The notes under the pieces: model-generated | What the model saw: only the letters and a program-made list of their open reading frames with translations | Databases searched by the model: none | What the model was told of the DNA's origin: nothing | DNA from: Bacteroidales bacterium | Lineage (GTDB): Bacteria > Bacteroidota > Bacteroidia > Bacteroidales > GCA-2748055 | Assembly (NCBI GenBank): GCA_023138875.1 | Contig: JAGLOO010000047.1 | Span: 90,056-148,091 of the forward strand | DNA length: 58,036 bases | Direction: 5' to 3' | In this document: positions 26,926 to 35,138 of the stretch, piece by piece | Layout of the letters: each line of letters opens with the position of its first letter | How positions within the stretch are numbered: the stretch's first letter is position 1 | Program-made: the position numbers and the translations under genes

Positions 26926-27939
26926 TTATAAACTCTTCAACCAACCAAGAAGGTTTTCATTGTTTTCCCAGAACGGTTCTTCTTTAGGAGCGACATCAAC
27001 GTAAGCCTTTTCAATTGCTTCTCGTTTCAATTTAGAGTCAGCTCTGGCATAAATTTCGGTCGTTTGGACAGATACATGCCCAAGAATATCCCTTATATAT
27101 ACCAAGTTCACTCCAGCCTGTAGCAGATGCATTGCTTTAGAGCTGCGTAAGGAATGGCAACTTAATTTCTCAGGTATAAGCTTTGGATCCATTTTTCTGG
27201 CTTTCTCTGCATGTTTCAACAAAATATGTGTGACCCCTGCACGCGTCAATTTTTCGTGACGACTATTGAAAAACAAAGGATATGATCTTGTCTGTAGCTT
27301 GAGCAAATCAAATTCGATCAAGTAATTCCGTAAAATTTTGACCTGCTCTTCCAATAGAGGGACAATTCGGGTTTTATTACCCTTACCAGTAATTTGTATT
27401 GTATATGGTTTGTCAAGGTGGATTGCCGAAGAAGTCAGGTCTATCAGTTCCTGAACCCGTGCTCCGGTATCGTACATAAGCGATAATAGTGCCAGATCCC
27501 GGCGCCCTCTTTTTTTAGTTACATCTGGTTGTTCAAGAAGCAACTTAATGCCGTCTACCGTAAGATAATTAAACGCTTTTTTCCTGACTTTTTTTACTTT
27601 GATAGACATGATATCCTGATATCCGTACAAGTTATCAGGGTACTGGTACTGAACGTATTTGAAGAAGGAATGTAATGCTGCAAGTCGCAGGTTTCTTGTT
27701 GTATCACTACATTTTCGTTCCGATTGCAGCCAATCCAGGAATTCAACAACAGAAGCTTTGGTTATTGATTTTATAAACAGCTTCTCAGCCTTTATATTCC
27801 TGACTTGATGCATAAAGTTTATAAAAAGGACAAAGGTATCCCGGTAAGCTATAATTGTATTAGAACTGTAGCCTCTTTCATGATACAAGTATCTCGTGAG
27901 GTAGTCTGTCAGATATTTTGAAAAATCAGTCGGTTTCAT
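26926..27939 (-). CDS. Tyrosine recombinase (RIT-like, last gene of the set)
   Basis: A 337-residue tyrosine recombinase. The N-terminal SAM-like core-binding domain (residues about 1-110, YSSNTIIAYRDTFVLFI, TTRNLRLAALHSFFKYVQ) is followed by the catalytic domain with Arg in TGARVQEL, His-x-x-Arg in CHSLRSSKA, LGHVSVQTT and the nucleophile Tyr in EIYAR. It overlaps by 14 bases the end of a further recombinase gene. That layout fits recombinase-in-trio elements, which carry three overlapping recombinases. Confidence 0.85.
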   Translation of the reverse strand: MKPTDFSKYLTDYLTRYLYHERGYSSNTIIAYRDTFVLFINFMHQVRNIKAEKLFIKSITKASVVEFLDWLQSERKCSDTTRNLRLAALHSFFKYVQYQYPDNLYGYQDIMSIKVKKVRKKAFNYLTVDGIKLLLEQPDVTKKRGRRDLALLSLMYDTGARVQELIDLTSSAIHLDKPYTIQITGKGNKTRIVPLLEEQVKILRNYLIEFDLLKLQTRSYPLFFNSRHEKLTRAGVTHILLKHAEKARKMDPKLIPEKLSCHSLRSSKAMHLLQAGVNLVYIRDILGHVSVQTTEIYARADSKLKREAIEKAYVDVAPKEEPFWENNENLLGWLKSL

Positions 27940-28161
27940 AGTTTTTTACATTAGGAAATACATTCAAACAAATCATATCAACGTCTTTAAGAAGACCTGG
28001 ATACATTGCAGCAGTCAGCCTTACATATCTATTTGTTGAGCTTAAAGATAGATGGCCGAGATACGTGGACAGGACTGGCAATGAAGTATACAGATCGACA
28101 CCAGATTCAGCCATATTTGCTAATGAATGACAGGAAAAAGTATGGCGAACAAAATCCAAAC
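27926..28161 (-). pseudogene. 3' fragment of a second tyrosine recombinase (minus copy)
   Basis: Read on the minus strand from the palindrome at 28161, the frame gives LDFVRHTFSCHSLANMAESG, LPVLSTYLGHLSLSST and the nucleophile region NRYVRL, the C-terminal third of a tyrosine recombinase. The 5' part is missing. It overlaps the downstream recombinase start, so the two belonged to one operon. It begins at the same codon as the opposite-strand fragment at 28164. Confidence 0.8.
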
Positions 28162-28172
28162 GTTTGGATTTT
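28151..28172. repeat. 22-bp perfect palindrome joining two recombinase modules
   Basis: AAAATCCAAAC is followed immediately by its complement, centred between 28161 and 28162. It is the exact junction of the head-to-head recombinase fragments. The same 22 bases recur inside a 30-bp palindrome at 55779-55808, again at the broken edge of a mobile-element gene. Confidence 0.9.
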
Positions 28173-28385
28173 ATTCGGCACACTTTCGCAGTTAACGCCT
28201 TTAAACAGATGATAGACAATGGAATGGATATGTACGTAGCCCTTCCAATCTTGTCTACATACCTTGGTCATAAAACTATAATGGCAACAGAACGTTATCT
28301 GAGACTTACAGTGAGTATGTTTCCGTATCTCGAAAAGAAGTTCGGTAAAACTCTTAACGAAGTCTTTGGGGAGGATCAGAAATGA
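28162..28385 (+). pseudogene. 3' fragment of a second tyrosine recombinase (plus copy)
   Basis: From the palindrome the plus strand reads LDFIRHTFAVNAFKQMIDNG, LPILSTYLGHKTIMAT and ERYLRL, the same C-terminal third as the minus-strand fragment but clearly a different gene. The stop overlaps the start of the next recombinase as ATGA. The 5' two thirds are missing. Confidence 0.8.
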
Positions 28386-29413
28386 AAGTTACCGACTTTG
28401 CCAGGGCGCTCAACCGCTACTTTAACGACTACCTTGTTAATGACAGAGGCAGTTCACCAAGGACGATAGAGACATATAGATATGCCTTTATACAGTTGGT
28501 AGAGTACCTTGAAGAGCGAAAAAGAATCAGGCCAGAGAGAATCCGGATAAATGACATAAACAGAGATAACATAATGTCGTTCTTGTTATGGTTAGAAGAG
28601 TCCCAGAAGGTGTCTCCGGCAACCAGAAATCAACGTCTTGCCGCCTTCCGTTGCTTCGCAGCGTTCTTGAAATACGAAAGACCAGAATACATTGAGGCTG
28701 CAACTCAGATCCAGGGGATAAAGCCCAAGAAATCTGGGCAGAAAGACATCTCTTACCTTAAACCAGAGGGCATGAAGCTTCTTCTAAGCCAAATAGATAG
28801 GTCCACTATCAGTGGAAGGCGGGACTACGCGATGATCTACGTTATGTATACTACCGGTGTGAGGGTGAGTGAACTTATATCAATACGAGGATGTGACATC
28901 TCCTTAAGCAATCCCAAAACGATAATCATCCATGGGAAGGGTCGAAAAATACGTCATGTACCTATTGTCAAACAAACCGCACCAATTTTGGAACGATACC
29001 TAAAAGTGAATAAATGCTTACTCCCACAGAGCCTGGATGAGTATATCTTCCTAAACCACTCTGGCGAAATGTTCACAAGGCAAGGAGTAAACTATATAAT
29101 CTCAAAATATGCTCGAATGGCAAGAACTATAGATCCATCCCTAATACCACAAGACTGTAGCCCTCATAAGATCAGGCACTCATCTGCTATGGCTTTGGTT
29201 GAAGAAGGAGTAGACTTGATAATCATACGAGACCTGCTGGGACACTCTAGTGTACAAACTACTGAAATATATGCAAAGGTATCTTCTGCAAGACAAAGGC
29301 GAGCAATAGAGGCCGCCAGCAAAGAAATCGTATCGGAAGAGGATGCCTTGTGGGAAAACAGCACTAGTATAAAAGACTGGCTTACGGGACTATCTGCTCA
29401 CAAAGTTATGTAA
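28382..29413 (+). CDS. Tyrosine recombinase (RIT-like, last gene of the set)
   Basis: A 343-residue tyrosine recombinase related to, but clearly different from, the one at 26926 (by eye roughly 40% identical). The core-binding domain has SSPRTIETYRYAFIQLVEYL and SPATRNQRLAAFRCFAAFL. The catalytic residues are Arg in TGVRVSEL, His-x-x-Arg in PHKIRHSSA, LGHSSVQTT and Tyr in EIYAK. It is coupled to the preceding fragment by an ATGA overlap. Its stop lies inside an inverted-repeat arm at 29405-29415. Confidence 0.88.
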   Translation: MKVTDFARALNRYFNDYLVNDRGSSPRTIETYRYAFIQLVEYLEERKRIRPERIRINDINRDNIMSFLLWLEESQKVSPATRNQRLAAFRCFAAFLKYERPEYIEAATQIQGIKPKKSGQKDISYLKPEGMKLLLSQIDRSTISGRRDYAMIYVMYTTGVRVSELISIRGCDISLSNPKTIIIHGKGRKIRHVPIVKQTAPILERYLKVNKCLLPQSLDEYIFLNHSGEMFTRQGVNYIISKYARMARTIDPSLIPQDCSPHKIRHSSAMALVEEGVDLIIIRDLLGHSSVQTTEIYAKVSSARQRRAIEAASKEIVSEEDALWENSTSIKDWLTGLSAHKVM

Positions 29414-29437
29414 AGTAATAGGAAGTAAGCCTTTGGA

Positions 29438-30788
29438 GGGTGACTAGATAAGATTGTGTAAACGCTAACTGAGAGGGGATTATCTCAAACTCCAACATTG
29501 AGATAATTATCCTCGATGGATTATAAATTGTAATTTTAATCAGTTAGCATGAAAAAGAAACTTAACATTCCAAAAGACTTCTGGAAGGATTTTAAGGACC
29601 GAAAGGACTTTGATGAGTTCTTCGGTGAGTTATTCCAAGAAGGGATCAACCAGATGCTTAAAGGCGAGATGACCGATCATCTGGGCTATGAAAAGAACTC
29701 AAAAGACGGTGACAACAGTGGCAACTCCCGCAACGGTGATTACCCAAAAACCTTAAAAACAAATCTGGGTGAGATCACTGTAAATGTCCCTAGAGATCGT
29801 AATGGTGAGTTTGATCCTAAGGCAGTTCCCAAGCACGAGACCCACCTTTCTGATGAGATAGCTGAAGTTATCATTGGTCTTTATTCACGTGGTATGAGCA
29901 CCACCGACATCCAGGAGCAGATAGATCAGATCTATGGGGTTCAGGTCGACTCCAGCAGTGTGTCCAACATTACCAATACCTTGCTAGAGTCTATCAAGGA
30001 GTGGCAGAGCCGCCCCCTTGAAGAAGTCTACTTCGTGGTCTGGATGGACGGCATATCGATCAAAATTCGGCACAACGGTAAGGTGGTCAATAAAACCATC
30101 TACCTGGTTATTGGGCTCACCCAGGAGGGCCTGAAGCAGGTCCTGGGTATGTGGATCTCCGAGAACGAGAGTGCATCATTCTGGATGAACGTTTTAACGG
30201 ATCTAAAAGCCCGTGGAGTAAAAGATATATTAATAGCCAGTACGGATAACCTGAACGGCTTTACAGACGCTATCAAGGGAGTCTTCCCTGATACTGTTAC
30301 CCAGATCTGCGTGGTCCACCAGGTCCGTAACTCGCTCAGATACGTAGTCTGGAAGGAGAAGAAGGAGTTTGCAGCAGATATGAAGGAAATTTATCATGCT
30401 GCCACCCTTGAGGCCGCTGAGCTGGCTCTGGATAACTTCGAGAAGACGTGGAACCATAAATATGCATATGCAGTCAGATCCTGGCGTAATAACTGGGAGG
30501 AACTTACCCAGTTCTTTGACTATCCACTGGAAATCAGGAAAATCGTCTATACAACCAATACTATCGAAAGCCTGAACCGGGGAATCCGAAAGTATACCAA
30601 AACCAAATCCGTGTTCCCGCATGATCAGGCTGCCATGAAATCGGTCTACCTGGCTATATCAAATATCGAGAGAAAATGGACCATGCCGATCCGGGATTGG
30701 GGCATGATACTGCAACAGTTTTTGATTAAATTTGAAGACAGATGCAGAATCTAAATAAGGGCGTTTACACAAACTATTCTACAGACCC
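29438..30788 (+). mobile_element. Intact IS256-family insertion sequence
   Basis: The element is 1351 bp. Its ends are imperfect inverted repeats of 28 bp (about 22 matches; outermost GGGT, innermost TTGTGTAAACGC). It is bounded by a perfect 8-bp target duplication CCTTTGGA at 29430-29437 and 30789-30796, the size expected for IS256. The transposase is full length, so it may be active. It interrupts the right end of the recombinase element. Confidence 0.9.
29549..30754 (+). CDS. IS256-family (Mutator-like) transposase
   Basis: A full-length 401-residue DDE transposase. The N-terminal region (INQMLKGEMTDHLGYEKN, NSRNGDYPKTLKTNLGEI, VPRDRNGEFDP) is diagnostic of the family. Catalytic residues are Asp in VWMDGISIKI, Asp in ASTDNLNGF and Glu in TNTIESLNRG, with the C-x2-H motif in ICVVHQVRNS. 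It lies inside an element with intact ends and a target duplication. Confidence 0.96.
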   Translation: MKKKLNIPKDFWKDFKDRKDFDEFFGELFQEGINQMLKGEMTDHLGYEKNSKDGDNSGNSRNGDYPKTLKTNLGEITVNVPRDRNGEFDPKAVPKHETHLSDEIAEVIIGLYSRGMSTTDIQEQIDQIYGVQVDSSSVSNITNTLLESIKEWQSRPLEEVYFVVWMDGISIKIRHNGKVVNKTIYLVIGLTQEGLKQVLGMWISENESASFWMNVLTDLKARGVKDILIASTDNLNGFTDAIKGVFPDTVTQICVVHQVRNSLRYVVWKEKKEFAADMKEIYHAATLEAAELALDNFEKTWNHKYAYAVRSWRNNWEELTQFFDYPLEIRKIVYTTNTIESLNRGIRKYTKTKSVFPHDQAAMKSVYLAISNIERKWTMPIRDWGMILQQFLIKFEDRCRI

Positions 30789-30820
30789 CCTTTGGATGAC
30801 AATGACTTCAAAAGGCTTCT

Positions 30821-31583
30821 TTACATAACTATATACTTGTCATAACCTTTACTCTCGGGATCAGATTTGCGGCAAAAATGAAGCTTGAAGCCTCTGTACG
30901 CTACATAACTCCTGAAAGCATCCGTTAAGATCAGTTCACCCTTATTCTCATTCACCAACATCAAAGTATCCTGATCATAGACCATTACCTCCGGGATCCC
31001 ACCAAAGTGTTGAAAAGCCTTCTCGTGTGCAATAATGGTCATCAGAGTGGTAAATGGCTTTTCTGAAAGAAATAGAAACTTAAAGCGTGAACGGCAAAGA
31101 GACATGCAAAAAAAGTAAACCTTCTTGCGCTTGTTTTCCTCGGTGGTCATGTTGTACTCACCAAAGTCCACCTGGGCCTGCTTGCCATAGGGAAGCTCAT
31201 CAACCTTTTCATAATCACGCTGATTACAAAATGGTTTTGGGATGCCATGCTTGCCCCTGACATGCAACACAAAATTGAAAACTGTCTTCTCTGTCACATT
31301 TGGCAGATCAGTAAAATGCTCCTTTAGCCAGTCATGAACCTGGGCAGCTGAAGCCTCAGGACAGGCTTCCAGCCTGCTTTTTATAAAAACCTCATATGGG
31401 TCAAGCACCTTGTTCTGGATTGTCAGGCTCTCCTGATAATCCAGGTATTCCTGTTCACTCTGGGTAAGGATCTTTTTTACTGTCCGTGGGTCCAATACCA
31501 AGTATCTGGCTGGGCCTATTGCCCTCTCTGTAAAGTCGGTGTATTTCGTGATACATAATCAGTTTATCCATTAATCGTTTCAT
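30821..31583 (-). pseudogene. istA: IS21 istA, frameshifted and 3' truncated
   Basis: IstA is the IS21 transposase. The N-terminal helix-turn-helix region (MDKLIMYHEIHRLYREG) is readable from 31571, or from 31583 if the earlier ATG is used. It is then out of frame with RYLVLDPRTVKKILTQSEQEY, so there is a frameshift near 31515. The core contains QAQVDFGEY (first Asp) and PEVMVYDQDTLM (second Asp). It breaks off at PESKG, just before the third catalytic region, where the recombinase-element end begins. It faces away from both istB halves, so it belongs to another IS21 copy. Confidence 0.85.
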
Positions 31584-31725
31584 GAGAGTTGATTGTTGAT
31601 GAGTATCAGTAAAATACGCCTTACAATCAAAATCTCATTTGACCTCAAAGGCAAAGTCGACTTTGCCTTTGAGGTCACTACTAAAAAACTATCATGGAAA
31701 AAGGAGAAATTGGAATGAAAACTTA

Positions 31726-31832
31726 CATTCCTATTTTCTGAAAATTCGCATTTCTATTTTCTGAAATCCTGCATTCCTGCTTTCTGAAAATCTGCATTTC
31801 TATTTTCCAAAAACTCGCATTGTTATTTACCG
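31726..31832. repeat. 23-bp tandem repeats, IS21-type left end
   Basis: Four full units of exactly 23 bp (starting 31726, 31749, 31772 and 31795, consensus CATTYCTATTTTCTGAAAAT plus three bases) and a partial fifth to 31832. They lie upstream of istA on its strand and end where the istB 3' half resumes. IS21 elements carry such multiple end repeats as transposase sites. About 140 bases between 31584 and 31725 show no gene. Confidence 0.8.
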
Positions 31833-32166
31833 ATTACAGCTGTTTGATGAACTGAAAATGGCCAAGGCGGATGGTAGTTATATCAAAGAAATCAACAAAA
31901 TAGAAAAACTGGATCTTTTGATCCTGGATGACTTTGGACTTAAACCCCTGGACAATAGCCAGCGATTAATGATGCTGGAACTCCTCGAGGACAGGCATGG
32001 AAAAAGATCTACAATCATTGCTTCTCAACTACCTGTAAGTAAATGGCATGAGGTCATATCAGATCCAACTATCGCCGATGCCATCCTTGATCGGCTGGTG
32101 CATAGTTCACATAGGATCGAACTTGATGGTGAAGAATTAATTAGAAAGAAATATAAAAATAACTAA
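31833..32166 (+). pseudogene. istB: IS21 istB, 3' half (interrupted)
   Basis: The frame opens as LFDELKMAKADGSYIKEINK and continues with Walker B (LDLLILDDFGLKPLD), the ATLLEDRHGKRSTI-like sensor region and the C-terminal HSSHRIELDGEELIRKKY. It completes the istB begun at 26459, with only about 10-20 residues missing between the halves. Right-end repeats follow directly. Confidence 0.85.
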
Positions 32167-32201
32167 ATTTAGGCATGAAAATGACTGCGAAAATGTGTGC
32201 T

Positions 32202-32329
32202 GAACAGGTGTCCGTTTTGACCAGGAACAACTGTCCGGATAACTCAGGAATGAGTGTCCGCTTTCAGCAGGAACAGGTGTCCGAATAACTCAGGACCGGC
32301 TGTCCGCTTTCAGCGGGAACGAGTGTCCG
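32202..32329 (+). repeat. 23-bp tandem repeats, IS21-type right end
   Basis: Five 23-bp units starting at 32202, 32225, 32248, 32271 and 32294 and a partial sixth, each with a GNNNNNNTGTCCG core. Alternate units end in ATAACTCAG or CTTTCAGCAG, giving a 46-bp super-period. They directly follow istB and mark the right end of that IS21 copy. The same repeat type occurs near 55385-55430. Confidence 0.85.
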
Positions 32330-32589
32330 AAATCGCAGGAATATGCAACTACTTGGATAATCTTGCTTGGACTCATCGTTGGAATACTTTGTATCAAAAA
32401 GTGAACATGGTCTTTGTCCGTTCCAATTTCAATGAACTCAATCTCATACCGATTCGATATCTCAAGGCATATGTCTTTCAAGCTCTGGTCAACTGCAGCG
32501 CTGAACACAACACGGCGATATTTGGCAGGGCAAACAAAGTGGTACAGAAGTACTGATACATTATGGCTCTTATGAACATACTCACTCAC
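32290..32589 (-). pseudogene. tnpA: IS200/IS605-family tnpA, 3' truncated
   Basis: The N-terminal 80 or so residues of a Y1 HUH transposase are clear: YVHKSHNVSVLLYHFVCPAK, KDICLEISNRYEIEFIEIG and the metal-binding HUH motif DHVHFLIQSIP. The family sequence ends near 32335, where the IS21 right end begins. The catalytic tyrosine in the C-terminal helix is therefore lost. The last 15 codons of the frame are IS21 end sequence. Confidence 0.88.
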
Positions 32590-32764
32590 ATAACAAAAGT
32601 AAACAACTTCTCGAAGCAGAGCTTCGGGGAACTAACCCCTAATAAGATTAGAACCCAGGTTATACAATGGTTACTTCAAAGCGCTATTGTTGAAATTTCA
32701 ATCTCTTACGATAAATGTTTGCTATATATTACTTTGTATTGGCTCGTATGTGCTATTAATCAAA

Positions 32765-33628
32765 TTAATATTGATGGAAAGAATTTGAAACAAACTCGAG
32801 GACTTTAGGTAATGCTGTTCGCCAATAAGTCCAGTTGTGCCCACCATCCCTTATCCTGAATTCGTGGGGGATTTCTTTTTTCCGCATGGCGATATGAATA
32901 AGGCTATTCCCTTCATAAAGAAAATCATCATCGCCACAATCAATATACCACCTAATTGATTTTAATTCATCGACCGGCAAATTCTCAATCAAATTTAAAG
33001 CACTGTATTCCTGATAATATTTTTCAATTTGTTCATCGGTGTTATTCTTAGTGAAGTAGCGTTCCAGAAACCTTTCTGTATCGTCTATTGAAATAGGACC
33101 GGTAGCAGCACTCAATGGGCATGCTGAAGAAAAAAATTCAGGGTGATGCAAAGCATACATGAAAGTACCTCCGCCTCCCATCGACAATCCTGCTACAGCA
33201 CGATATTGCTTTTCACCTTTTATCCGGTATTCCTTTTCAATATATGGCATAAATTCTTCGAAAAAAAAGTCTTCATATTGCCAATCCCCTTTTACAGAAT
33301 TGAAGTAACCTTTCTGCCCAGTATTAGCATCGGGCATTACAATAATCATTGGTGTTACAGAAACATCACTAATGGCTTTATCAGCAATGTGTAAAACTTC
33401 GCCAAATTGTACCCATCCGGTTTGATCGTCGCCTCCGCCATGTAGCAAATATAAAACGGGATAGCTACGTTGAGAAGTTTCGTAGTCTGGAGGAAGGTAA
33501 ATGGCATATTTCCTATCCATATTTAAAATTGTACTTTTCAGTGAAAGATCATCCATGACTTTCCCTCCCTGAGCCCAAAGAGATAGGGACAGGATTAACA
33601 GACTTAATAGACTTATTAATGTTTTCAT
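32765..33628 (-). CDS. Secreted CE1-type esterase
   Basis: A 287-residue alpha/beta-hydrolase with a signal peptide (1-19, SLSLWAQ). YPVLYLLHGGGDDQTGW is the oxyanion region. The nucleophile is Ser149 in GLSMGG, an acidic residue is likely in YIDCGDDDFL, and the His is in RDGGHNWTYW near residue 266. This pattern is that of feruloyl/acetylxylan esterases and esterase-D relatives. It sits in the glycan locus on the same strand as GH42 and GH5 and probably deacylates hemicellulose outside the cytoplasm. Confidence 0.85.
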   Translation of the reverse strand: MKTLISLLSLLILSLSLWAQGGKVMDDLSLKSTILNMDRKYAIYLPPDYETSQRSYPVLYLLHGGGDDQTGWVQFGEVLHIADKAISDVSVTPMIIVMPDANTGQKGYFNSVKGDWQYEDFFFEEFMPYIEKEYRIKGEKQYRAVAGLSMGGGGTFMYALHHPEFFSSACPLSAATGPISIDDTERFLERYFTKNNTDEQIEKYYQEYSALNLIENLPVDELKSIRWYIDCGDDDFLYEGNSLIHIAMRKKEIPHEFRIRDGGHNWTYWRTALPKVLEFVSNSFHQY

Positions 33629-33694
33629 TGTTTAGATTTTAATTTTTACTAATAATTTATTTAAATATCTCATTACCATATCCATAAAAAAACG

Positions 33695-34573
33695 TTAGGT
33701 TATGTTCTTCATTGATTTACCAGGTTTATATAAAAAGAGGATTAACAAAACCATTGAGCTTCCAACTCCACCCCAATAAGAAATATTTTTGCTCAAATGA
33801 AATCCTTCGGGGGCGATAAGAATATAACTTACAACAACTGCTGTCATAAAAACTGCAGGGATCAAAACAAACCAAAAGCGCCCTGATGTTCTTTGCATAT
33901 ATACAGCAGCTGTCCATAGCACAAAAACAGACAATGTTTGATTCGCCCACCCAAAATAACGCCAAATGATGCTAAAATCAATTTGTGTCAAAAGCAGTCC
34001 TATGGCAAACAATGGTAGGGTAATATAAAATCGTTGTATAAGCTTATCCTGTTTGATGTTAAATGAATCAGCTATAGTTAATCTGGCACTTCTAAATGCT
34101 GTATCGCCAGATGTAATGGGAGCTGCCACTACACCAACTATTGCTAAAATTCCACCTATTTTTCCAAGCAAACCATTGCAAATTTCATTTACCACCCATG
34201 CTACGTTTTGTCCAGGGATAGCCAGTGTTTCGCCAAGTTCGCGAACTCCACCAAAAAATGACATACCAACTGCTGCCCATATTAATGCAACTATTCCTTC
34301 AGCAATCATTGCCCCAAAAAAGATTTTTTTACCATCTTTCTCATTTGGTAAACAACGAGCCATTAAGGGTGATTGGGTAGAGTGAAATCCCGATATTGCT
34401 CCACAAGCAATGGTAATAAATAATAATGGAAAGGTTGGGAATTTTGAAGGATTATCATGCATGTTAATGATGTTTGAAGGTACTAATTCAGGTATTTCAA
34501 GACCTCCAATTACCATAGTTACCCCTATTCCAACAGCCATTATTAAAAGACTTAATCCAAAAATAGGATAAAT
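33695..34573 (-). pseudogene. cstA: CstA-family peptide/pyruvate transporter, C-terminal part only
   Basis: About 292 residues of a CstA carbon-starvation transporter: ACGAISGFHSTQSPLMARCL, VAAPITSGDTAFRSARLTIA and FGWANQTLSVFVLWTAAVYM are family segments, with about eight helices. The N-terminal 170-180 residues are missing. The frame continues upstream without a stop into the N-terminus of an IS5 transposase, giving a single 432-codon chimera starting at 34993. A truncated product, if made, is unlikely to be a working transporter. Confidence 0.85.
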
Positions 34574-34993
34574 TTTCTCTTGGACCTCCTTCTTCTCAAA
34601 CAGATTGATGGAGATTTTAAGGATCCGCCCCATTCCTATTTCTCCCAGACGGTGCCTGAACTTGATCAGTTCTGTGGGATCAAAGGGCCAGTTGTGTTGG
34701 AAATTAACCTCACCACATAAATGCTGCCAGTAAGGGTTCTCCTTCCACCGGTCAACTACACTTTCATCGCTCTCATTGAACATCCTTTTTAGCAATATAA
34801 CTCCAACTATCTTCCTGATAGGTATCGATGGTCGACCATTGTCAACGCAGTAATATTCAGTTAGATCATGCTCAATCTCATCCCAATTGATCCGCTCGGA
34901 TAACTGATAGAGTTCATGCTCCTTATTGATAAACTGTATGATGTGAACCTGGTACATATGCAACTGCGGTGACTTGTCTGTTTTTCCAATCAT
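34574..34993 (-). pseudogene. IS5-family transposase N-terminus fused in frame to cstA
   Basis: Residues 1-138 of the chimera are the N-terminal (DUF772-type) region of an IS5-family transposase: MYQVHIIQFINKEHELYQLS, YYCVDNGRPSIPIRKIVGVI, ENPYWQHLCGEVNFQ and PTELIKFRHRLGEIG. At about residue 138-141 (KKEVQEK) it passes directly into CstA. The C-terminal half of a matching transposase lies upstream at 35139-35861 in the same orientation, so these are two truncated copies or a permuted one. Confidence 0.85.
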
Positions 34994-35138
34994 TTTGCAA
35001 GGTTTTAACCCAATTTCGGAAGATCCTTGCAGATAATACTCCTATAAATCAACCAATTATCAACATTAAATGACTAGTTGTCAATACATTAAAATCTTTA
35101 TCAGGTTGGACTAATTAGGGTTTGCTGATAAAGTCAGT

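Larger units (their letters stand above)
29405..30829. repeat. Inverted repeat at right end of the recombinase element, split by an IS256-family insertion
   Basis: Perfect 11-bp arms GTTATGTAAAG (29405-29415) and its complement (30819-30829), plus inner 8-bp arms AAGCCTTT (29427-29434) and AAAGGCTT (30811-30818). Without the inserted IS256 element the structure is about 67 bases, similar in size and design to the one at 26834-26912. Confidence 0.5.

Noticed and set aside
31726-32329. Possible CRISPR array
   Set aside because: The 23-bp units are directly adjacent without spacers and belong to IS21 ends beside istA and istB.
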